DNA from: JANXZO01 sp964355115
GTDB taxonomy: Bacteria; Bacteroidota; Bacteroidia; Bacteroidales; FEN-979
DNA length: 20,777 nt
Direction: 5' to 3'
Assembly (NCBI GenBank): GCA_964355115.1
Contig: CAYHCQ010000056.1
Location: 1 to 20,777, forward strand
Shown: positions 15,844-20,777 of the stretch, piece by piece
How positions within the stretch are numbered: position 1 is the stretch's first letter
Layout: each line of letters opens with the position of its first letter
Notes under the pieces: model-generated
Told to the model about the DNA's origin: nothing
The model's database searches: none
The model's input: the letters and a program-made list of their open reading frames with translations, nothing else
Translations under genes and position numbers: made by a program

Positions 15844-17790
15844 TCAGCGCGTGATGATTCGGCCCAGTCCTTTCTTATTCGCCCGTACGCTCTTCATTTT
15901 CAGATCACGCAGTGTTTCCAGAATCGCGGTTTGCTCTTCAGCGGTTGTAGCTGCCGACAATTTGTTCTGAGCATCATTGATCATTTTATCGATCTTTCTT
16001 GCCTTGAAGGCCAACAGGGAATGTTCAACATGCATCCCCAGCCGCCCCTCCTCAGTTTCAACCATAATACTGTTCTTCAGCCAGTTCAGGCTTAGCTCAT
16101 AAGGGGTAAAAACCAGGTCGATGGCAGCCCTGGAGATTTCGGGATCGGGATGGGAGAGGAAGAAAACGCGGTCGGGAATAGAATCATTTTCCGCCGCCAC
16201 AACATATTCTTTGAAAATCTTTCCATACAGGGGAGTCTCAAATCCCAGCTCATCGTTCGCGATATCGTGAATCACATAATCGGCTACCACAACAGGAACT
16301 TCCTCCACTTCATCCTCCTTCATCTTGATTTTTATAATATTGTGGCCATAAAGCAAAAGCATTCGAACAATCTCTTTTTCCTGGAATTCGGCAGAATTGG
16401 TATCTAACTCTATCTGTGGTTCGGACTGAAAACTTTCGGTTTCCGCCTTCACGGTTTCAGTTCCGCCATCCGCTCCGCCCTTTTTCAGTTTTGCGCGGAG
16501 GATTTTATTCAGTTCCGCCATCAGCACCTGTTCCGAAACATTCATGAGCGCCGAACACTCCTTAACATACAGGGACCGGGTTATTCCGTCGGGGATCAGG
16601 GCAATGGTATTTACTATCTCCCTGATCAGCGCTGCCTTTTTAATCGGGTCGCCCTGTGTCTCATTAAGCAAAAGGCGTGTCTTGAATAAAATAAAATTAT
16701 CAGCGTGTTTGCCAATGAACTCTTCTACTTCGGCCGGGTGGTGTTTGCGGGCGTATGAGTCGGGGTCTTCGCCATCAGGAAAGAGGACGATTCGCACGTT
16801 CATTCCCTGCTCAACGATCATGTCGATACCCCGGAAAGATGCTTTGATTCCCGCCGGGTCGCCATCGTAAAGGATGGTGATATTAGCGGTGTAACGCTGG
16901 ATCATCCTCACCTGGTCCTGGGTGAGCGAAGTGCCCGATGAGGCCACAACATTCTCAATTCCGGACTGATGCATGGAGATCACATCGGTATATCCCTCAA
17001 CAAGGTAACAGTTATCTTTTGCTGCAATGGAATTCCTCGCAAAGAAAATACCATACAGGGTTTTACTCTTGTTATAGATCTCCGATTCCGGCGAGTTTAC
17101 ATATTTTGCGCGGTTGTTATCACCCCCCAGTATACGGCCACCAAAACCGATGACGCGGCCTGAGGCGCTGTGAATCGGGAAGATAACGCGTGCATGAAAC
17201 CGATCGTAAAGCCGGTCGTCCTTTTCGATCGAAAGGCCGGTTTTGACCAGGTACTCTTTTTTATAACCCTGCGCCGTGGCATGTGCCGTGAAAGCCTCCC
17301 ATTTATCGGGATTGTAACCCAGCTGGAATTTTTTTATGATGTCTTCACGAATGCCGCGTTCGCGGAAATAGGTTAGCCCTATTGCCTTTCCCTCTTCGGT
17401 TTCAAAAAGGGTTTTTGAAAAATACTGCTGGGCAAAGAGATTGAGGTTGTATAAGCTCTCCTTTTCATTCAGCTCCTGCAGTTGCTCAGGAGTTTGTTCC
17501 TCCTCCTCAATCTCGATGTGGTATTTTTTCGCCAGGTATTTAAGCGCTTCGGGATACGAAAAGTGCTCATGTTCCATCAGGAAGCTTACCGAATTCCCGG
17601 CTTTTCCGCAACCGAAACACTTGTAAATGCCTTTTACGGGAGAAACGGTAAAGGAGGGGGTCTTTTCATTATGGAAGGGGCAAAGGCCAAGCAGGTTAAC
17701 CCCGCGCCGCCGGAGGGTTACATAATCACCGATCACCTCCTCAATGCGGGTGGTAGTGGTGATGGTTTCGATGGTATCTCGGTCAATCAA
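15844..17790 (-). CDS. dnaG: DNA primase
   Basis: A 648-residue replication primase, the usual length. The N-terminal zinc-binding domain has C37, H40, C58 and C61 (CPFHNEKTPSF and YKCFGCGKAGN). The RNA polymerase core includes RFHARVIFPIHSASGRVIGFGGR (from residue 197), the TOPRIM motif YLVEGYTDVISMHQSG with E265, and LYDGDPAGIKA with D309 and D311. The C-terminal third, from about residue 440, is the poorly conserved helicase-binding part. The start is TTG at 17790, giving the expected opening MIDRDTIETI. A near-match to the -7 box (TAACTTCG, 17812-17819 minus strand) lies 21 bases upstream. It is the last gene of the minus-strand run. Confidence 0.97.
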   Translation of the reverse strand: MIDRDTIETITTTTRIEEVIGDYVTLRRRGVNLLGLCPFHNEKTPSFTVSPVKGIYKCFGCGKAGNSVSFLMEHEHFSYPEALKYLAKKYHIEIEEEEQTPEQLQELNEKESLYNLNLFAQQYFSKTLFETEEGKAIGLTYFRERGIREDIIKKFQLGYNPDKWEAFTAHATAQGYKKEYLVKTGLSIEKDDRLYDRFHARVIFPIHSASGRVIGFGGRILGGDNNRAKYVNSPESEIYNKSKTLYGIFFARNSIAAKDNCYLVEGYTDVISMHQSGIENVVASSGTSLTQDQVRMIQRYTANITILYDGDPAGIKASFRGIDMIVEQGMNVRIVLFPDGEDPDSYARKHHPAEVEEFIGKHADNFILFKTRLLLNETQGDPIKKAALIREIVNTIALIPDGITRSLYVKECSALMNVSEQVLMAELNKILRAKLKKGGADGGTETVKAETESFQSEPQIELDTNSAEFQEKEIVRMLLLYGHNIIKIKMKEDEVEEVPVVVADYVIHDIANDELGFETPLYGKIFKEYVVAAENDSIPDRVFFLSHPDPEISRAAIDLVFTPYELSLNWLKNSIMVETEEGRLGMHVEHSLLAFKARKIDKMINDAQNKLSAATTAEEQTAILETLRDLKMKSVRANKKGLGRIITR

Positions 17791-17824
17791 CTAAAGACAA
17801 TTGGCTTTGGGCGAAGTTACGAAT

Positions 17825-18262
17825 TTAAGCAGGAATCACCGGCTTATACTTCATCAGAAAATGTTCAATCCCGGCCTCGGTGAACATCGCACCTGATTTT
17901 ACGAAGCCATTCCGTTCATAAAACGGTACCGCCCTGAGCTGCGAGTGCAGGTAGATCAGCTTCCCCGAAAAGCGCACCTCTTTCAGTACCTCCTTCAGGA
18001 TGATCTCTCCGATTCCGCGGTTCCGGAAAGAGGGGAGGACTGCAAAACGTTCGAGTTTTATCCCCTTCTCCGTTTCGCGCCAGCGGGCTGCCGCTACAGG
18101 CTTATCGCCAAGTAGTAACAGATAGTGGTGAGCCTCCTCCTCGTGATCATATTCAAGGTTCGCATCAACCCCTTGTTCCTCCACGAATACCTGTCTGCGG
18201 ATGGCAAAAGCCATTTCGGCAAACTCCTTCTCCGTATGTAAAAAACGTTTGACTTCAAACAT
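17825..18262 (-). CDS. GNAT family N-acetyltransferase
   Basis: A 145-residue protein with the GNAT fold. Motif A, the acetyl-CoA pyrophosphate loop, is R80-N-R-G-I-G (R/Q-x-x-G-x-G) after the strand KLERFAVLP. The N-terminal AIRRQVFVEEQGVD block is typical of the ElaA/YjcF-like subgroup, and YERNGFV near residue 120 is the usual motif B region. The substrate is unknown. The ATG start lies 10 bp after the stop of the histidinol phosphatase gene, and dnaG begins 34 bp further on, suggesting one transcript. Confidence 0.9.
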   Translation of the reverse strand: MFEVKRFLHTEKEFAEMAFAIRRQVFVEEQGVDANLEYDHEEEAHHYLLLLGDKPVAAARWRETEKGIKLERFAVLPSFRNRGIGEIILKEVLKEVRFSGKLIYLHSQLRAVPFYERNGFVKSGAMFTEAGIEHFLMKYKPVIPA

Positions 18263-18272
18263 GTTTCAGGAA

Positions 18273-19109
18273 TTAGATTGAACATTCACTCCAGCCGGAG
18301 CGGTTTCGCACAAGGGTGGAGGTAAAACCCAGCTCTCTTAACTGAAGCCGTGCTTCTGCGAACAACATTGAAAGTTCGTGTGGCTTGTGGGCATCGGAAC
18401 TGATGGTGACCGGAATTTTCAAGGCGTTAATTTTCTTTAATACCCCGGGTCCGGGAAAAAAAGTCGGTGACCTTTTTTTGTAGACCCCCCGTGTATTTAC
18501 CTCCACCACACATCCGGCATTGAGGATCATATCAAGGGTTTCATCAATGAGCGCAATATACCAGGGGTCATTTTCGGAAAAATACCTGTCGTGATTATGC
18601 ATCTTGATTTTATCGAGGTGGCCGATAATATCGGGTTTATGGTTTACGACCATCTCCTGAATCTGCCGGTAGTAAGCAGTTACCCCTTTCCGGCCATCGC
18701 CCGCGAAAACAGTGGTTAGTCCGTCGTCGAAAGTCTTTATCACCGGACCGTCGATGAACCAGAGTTCCTCAACGTCAGGATTTCGCACAAGGTGTACAGA
18801 GCCGATTATGTAGTCGAGGGGAAACTTGTTTTTAAAGTATTCCGGCGAATAACCCCGCCCGTTGATGTAATCGACCTCCATCCCCAGAAAAACATCCAGG
18901 TCCGGGGTTGATTCTTTAAGGGTATTAATGGTTTTACAGTACAGATCAACCAGATCCTCCTTTAAGGCAAAGGTGTTTTCGAAGGGCAATGGCGAATGGT
19001 CTGAAAAGCCTAAAGCCGAAAATCCCTGGCGGATGGCCTCCTGCAAATAAATTTCAGGTTCGCCGGAACCATCAGAAAAACGGGTGTGGGTATGGAGGTT
19101 TTGGAGCAA
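18273..19109 (-). CDS. hisK: PHP-family histidinol phosphatase (HisK type)
   Basis: A 278-residue protein of the PHP phosphoesterase superfamily. It fits the HisK-type histidinol-phosphatase that removes phosphate from histidinol phosphate in histidine synthesis. Metal-binding residues are visible: H6 and H8 (LHTHTRFSDG), D37-H38 (GFSDHSPLP), E78 (MEVDYI), H106 (IIGSVHLVRNP), H164 (IIGHLDKIKMH) and D239/H241 (ISSDAHKP). The only start just before the HTHT motif is TTG at 19109; an in-frame TAA lies five codons upstream. No other his gene is in the window, so another phosphate ester substrate remains possible. A near-match -7 box (TAAATTCG, 19117-19124 minus strand) and an octamer array lie directly upstream. 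Confidence 0.87.
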   Translation of the reverse strand: MLQNLHTHTRFSDGSGEPEIYLQEAIRQGFSALGFSDHSPLPFENTFALKEDLVDLYCKTINTLKESTPDLDVFLGMEVDYINGRGYSPEYFKNKFPLDYIIGSVHLVRNPDVEELWFIDGPVIKTFDDGLTTVFAGDGRKGVTAYYRQIQEMVVNHKPDIIGHLDKIKMHNHDRYFSENDPWYIALIDETLDMILNAGCVVEVNTRGVYKKRSPTFFPGPGVLKKINALKIPVTISSDAHKPHELSMLFAEARLQLRELGFTSTLVRNRSGWSECSI

Positions 19110-19120
19110 GGAATACCGAA

Positions 19121-19176
19121 TTTAATGTGCTAATATGTTAATGTGCTAATGTGCTAATTCTGATATGCTGATTTGC
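19121..19176. repeat. Tandem octamer array A, seven degenerate 8-bp units
   Basis: Plus-strand units in order are TTTAATGT, GCTAATAT, GTTAATGT, GCTAATGT, GCTAATTC, TGATATGC, TGATTTGC; on the minus strand the core unit is ATTAGCAC. The array fills the gap between the U32 and hisK genes and runs into the last codons of U32, supplying its TAG stop. Units drift toward the U32 side. Its left edge overlaps a -7-like box of hisK. Confidence 0.85.
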
Positions 19177-20435
19177 TGAGGTGGTTTTGAGATGGAATTG
19201 TCATTATTTTTGTTGATTTTGTATATTTTATCGGCACGGCGGAGGAAAAGATCGATCGGGATGCTGCAGTTTTCTCCTTTGACGGTTTTATCCACAGGCT
19301 TCAGGTCGACACGGATTTCCGGCAGCGTAAACTCAATCACACCGGTAGTCGGTCCCTGGATATAGACCCGGTCGCCCGGCGAAAGGTATCCCGATTCCAT
19401 CTTAATCTCGGCCACTTTTAGTTTTTTGTAATAGTTGGTGATCTTACCAACATACTCTTTGTGCTCGGTAGCGACAGAACCATGTTTTTCGGCCCATTCG
19501 CCCATCTTCCTGCCAAGGTAATACCCATCCCAGAAACCACGGTTATAGACCTTTTCCAGCCTTTCAAGCCAGGCGGCAACCTTCTCCCGGGTGTAGGTGC
19601 CATTTTCAACAGAAGTTGCAGCCTCCCGGTAACACTCAACAACGGTCTTCACATATTCGGGACTCCGCCCCCGTCCCTCAATCTTCAGAATGGAGACGCC
19701 CGCCTTGAGGATCTTATCCAGAAACCCGATGGTACAGAGGTCTTTGGGAGACATGATGTATTCATTGTCAATTTCCAGTTCGACTTCACCTTCGGCATCG
19801 GTCACTTTGTAAGGCCGGCGGCAAAGCTGGTAACAGGAGCCGCGGTTGGCAGATGAATTATACTGATCGAGGCTCAGGTAGCACTTGCCGGAGATGGCCA
19901 TGCAGAGCGCCCCGTGGGCAAAAATCTCTATGCGAACGGGTTTTCCCGACGGTCCGTTGATCTTGTGGCGCCTTATTGCCCGGGTGATCGAACCAACCTG
20001 CACCAGGCTGAGTTCCCGGGCGGTGACCATCACATCGGCATACTGCGACCAGTACTTAACCGCCTCAAGGTTAGAGATATTGGTCTGGGTGCTCATGTGA
20101 ACATCCATCTCCACCGAACGGGCATAGTGGATCACGGCCTGGTCGGAGGCGATAATGGCCGTGATCCCGTTCGTTTTCGCGGAATCGACCATCTTTTTCA
20201 TCAGCTTCACCTCCTTGTCGTAGATGACTGTATTCATGGTGAGATAGGTTCGAACACCATGTTCCCTGCAGATTTTCGTGATTTTTTCCAGATCGCGCAA
20301 CGTGAAATTGACCGACGAACGGGCGCGCATGTTCAGGACTCCGACTCCAAAGTAAACAGAGTCGGCCCCAGCCTGGATGGCCGTCATAAGCGACTCCCAG
20401 GTGCCTACAGGAGCGGTGATTTCTATCTTTTTCAA
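19146..20435 (-). CDS. U32 family protein (peptidase U32 / RNA hydroxylation-type)
   Basis: A 429-residue protein of the U32 family, long called collagenase-like peptidases. Several members are now known as iron-sulfur proteins that hydroxylate tRNA or rRNA bases or ubiquinone precursors. The N-terminal KKIEITAPVGTWESLMTA opens a TIM-barrel; AGADSVYFGVG and HMSTQTNISN follow. The block from FAHGALCMAISGKCYLS to NRGSCYQLCRRPY contains four cysteines (C178, C185, C201, C205 from this start), candidate cluster ligands, and SPKDLCTIGFLDKILKAGV follows. No ATG precedes the conserved start; in-frame options are TTG at 20435, GTG at 20450 and TTG at 20462 or 20480. I chose 20435 because homologues begin there and a -7 box lies just before it. 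Array A supplies the stop codon. Confidence 0.87.
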   Translation of the reverse strand: MKKIEITAPVGTWESLMTAIQAGADSVYFGVGVLNMRARSSVNFTLRDLEKITKICREHGVRTYLTMNTVIYDKEVKLMKKMVDSAKTNGITAIIASDQAVIHYARSVEMDVHMSTQTNISNLEAVKYWSQYADVMVTARELSLVQVGSITRAIRRHKINGPSGKPVRIEIFAHGALCMAISGKCYLSLDQYNSSANRGSCYQLCRRPYKVTDAEGEVELEIDNEYIMSPKDLCTIGFLDKILKAGVSILKIEGRGRSPEYVKTVVECYREAATSVENGTYTREKVAAWLERLEKVYNRGFWDGYYLGRKMGEWAEKHGSVATEHKEYVGKITNYYKKLKVAEIKMESGYLSPGDRVYIQGPTTGVIEFTLPEIRVDLKPVDKTVKGENCSIPIDLFLRRADKIYKINKNNDNSISKPPQQISISELAH

Positions 20436-20449
20436 AGGGAAATTTTCCA

Positions 20450-20457
20450 CAAAGGTA
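20450..20457 (-). promoter_or_regulatory. -7 promoter box of the U32 gene
   Basis: The minus strand reads TACCTTTG, an exact TAnnTTTG match ending 14 bases before the TTG at 20435. The -33 region that should follow upstream is occupied by octamer array B, and no TTTG is present there. Confidence 0.5.
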
Positions 20458-20463
20458 ATCAAT

Positions 20464-20495
20464 GGCGGACAAGCGGCCAAGCGGACAGGCGGACT
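20464..20495. repeat. Tandem octamer array B, four 8-bp units
   Basis: Plus-strand units are GGCGGACA, AGCGGCCA, AGCGGACA, GGCGGACT, with minus-strand consensus TGTCCGCY. The array lies between the stop codon of the amidotransferase gene, which it overlaps by two bases, and the U32 promoter box, from which it is separated by six bases. Unlike array A it is GC-rich, but the period is the same. Confidence 0.85.
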
Positions 20496-20777
20496 ATGGA
20501 ATATGGTCGATCCAGTTGTTCAGCATTTTCTGACCCTCTGGCGTCATAATCGATTCGGGGTGAAACTGAACGCCGCAAATATCAAATTCCTTATGGGTAA
20601 GTGCCATGATAATGCCGTCGGATGACCGCGCTAAAATTTCAAGGCACCGGGGGAGATCCTTCTCACCGACAGCCCAGGAGTGGTAAAGCCCGACCATCGG
20701 TTGCGGAGTAATTCCATGGAACAGATAGTGCTCTGGCATGAGCAGGTTTAGTTGCCGCGGCTGTCCATGAACCACCT
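20494..20777 (-). CDS. trpG: Anthranilate/aminodeoxychorismate synthase glutamine amidotransferase, C-terminal part
   Basis: The last 94 codons of a class I glutamine amidotransferase; the 5' part lies beyond the window. The catalytic His and Glu are in GVQFHPESIMTPEGQKML, the usual end of TrpG/PabA proteins. Upstream are VVHGQPRQLN and GLYHSWAV, matching the family's VVHGK and GRYHSL segments. The catalytic Cys domain is off the window. The protein releases ammonia from glutamine for anthranilate (tryptophan) or aminodeoxychorismate (folate) synthesis; which one cannot be told without the partner gene. The stop is TAG at 20494-20496, overlapping array B. Confidence 0.9.
   Translation of the reverse strand, partial: VVHGQPRQLNLLMPEHYLFHGITPQPMVGLYHSWAVGEKDLPRCLEILARSSDGIIMALTHKEFDICGVQFHPESIMTPEGQKMLNNWIDHIP

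Noticed and set aside
19914..20549. 211-codon plus-strand open frame opposite the U32 gene
   Set aside because: It is a shadow of the U32 coding frame. Its His- and Arg-rich translation has no recognisable domain, and it runs through the octamer array into the amidotransferase gene.

Overview
The window is a 20.8 kb piece of a Bacteroidota chromosome, most likely from the Bacteroidales or a close relative. Four things point there: a type IX secretion (T9SS) C-terminal sorting domain on a large secreted protein, several matches to the Bacteroidota -7 promoter box TAnnTTTG close to gene starts, a DUF6249-type membrane protein, and a general lack of Shine-Dalgarno sites. No integrase, transposase, phage gene or CRISPR array was seen. 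Most of the window looks like ordinary chromosomal housekeeping content.

Layout. (1) 1-1053: a partial tRNA-Ala(GGC) on the minus strand, then thpR on the plus strand, a strong hairpin terminator, and a DUF6249-like membrane protein on the minus strand. (2) 1137-5300: a 993-residue secreted, T9SS-sorted protein with Asp-box and PKD-like repeats (minus), divergent from an ECF sigma factor and a small membrane protein that may be its anti-sigma partner. (3) 5317-7154: an rpiB-lutB pair on the minus strand. (4) 7155-7638: a 484-bp AT-rich gene-free region with divergent promoter boxes, a stem-loop, an inverted repeat and DnaA-box-like words. (5) 7639-15837: six tightly packed plus-strand genes, probably one operon: nadA, a secreted MORN-2 repeat protein, an RsuA/RluB-type pseudouridine synthase with a decapeptide-repeat tail, a receiver-PAS protein, and two DUF3857/transglutaminase-like proteins, the second of which has lost its catalytic residues. 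(6) 15844-20777: a minus-strand run of trpG/pabA (partial), a U32 family protein, a PHP-type histidinol phosphatase, a GNAT acetyltransferase and dnaG.

How the genes relate. The neighbours mostly serve unrelated pathways: NAD synthesis, rRNA modification, replication priming, histidine and tryptophan/folate synthesis, and pentose phosphate metabolism. The exceptions are the sigma/membrane-protein pair and the DUF3857 pair, which look like functional partners.

The most unusual signals are two different tandem arrays with the same 8-bp period, one on each side of the U32 gene. Each lies directly upstream of a promoter-like -7 box and a TTG start. Next come the active/dead transglutaminase pair, the structured AT-rich region before nadA, and the 30-bp in-frame repeat that makes the basic tail of the pseudouridine synthase. 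I found no clear new multi-gene system.
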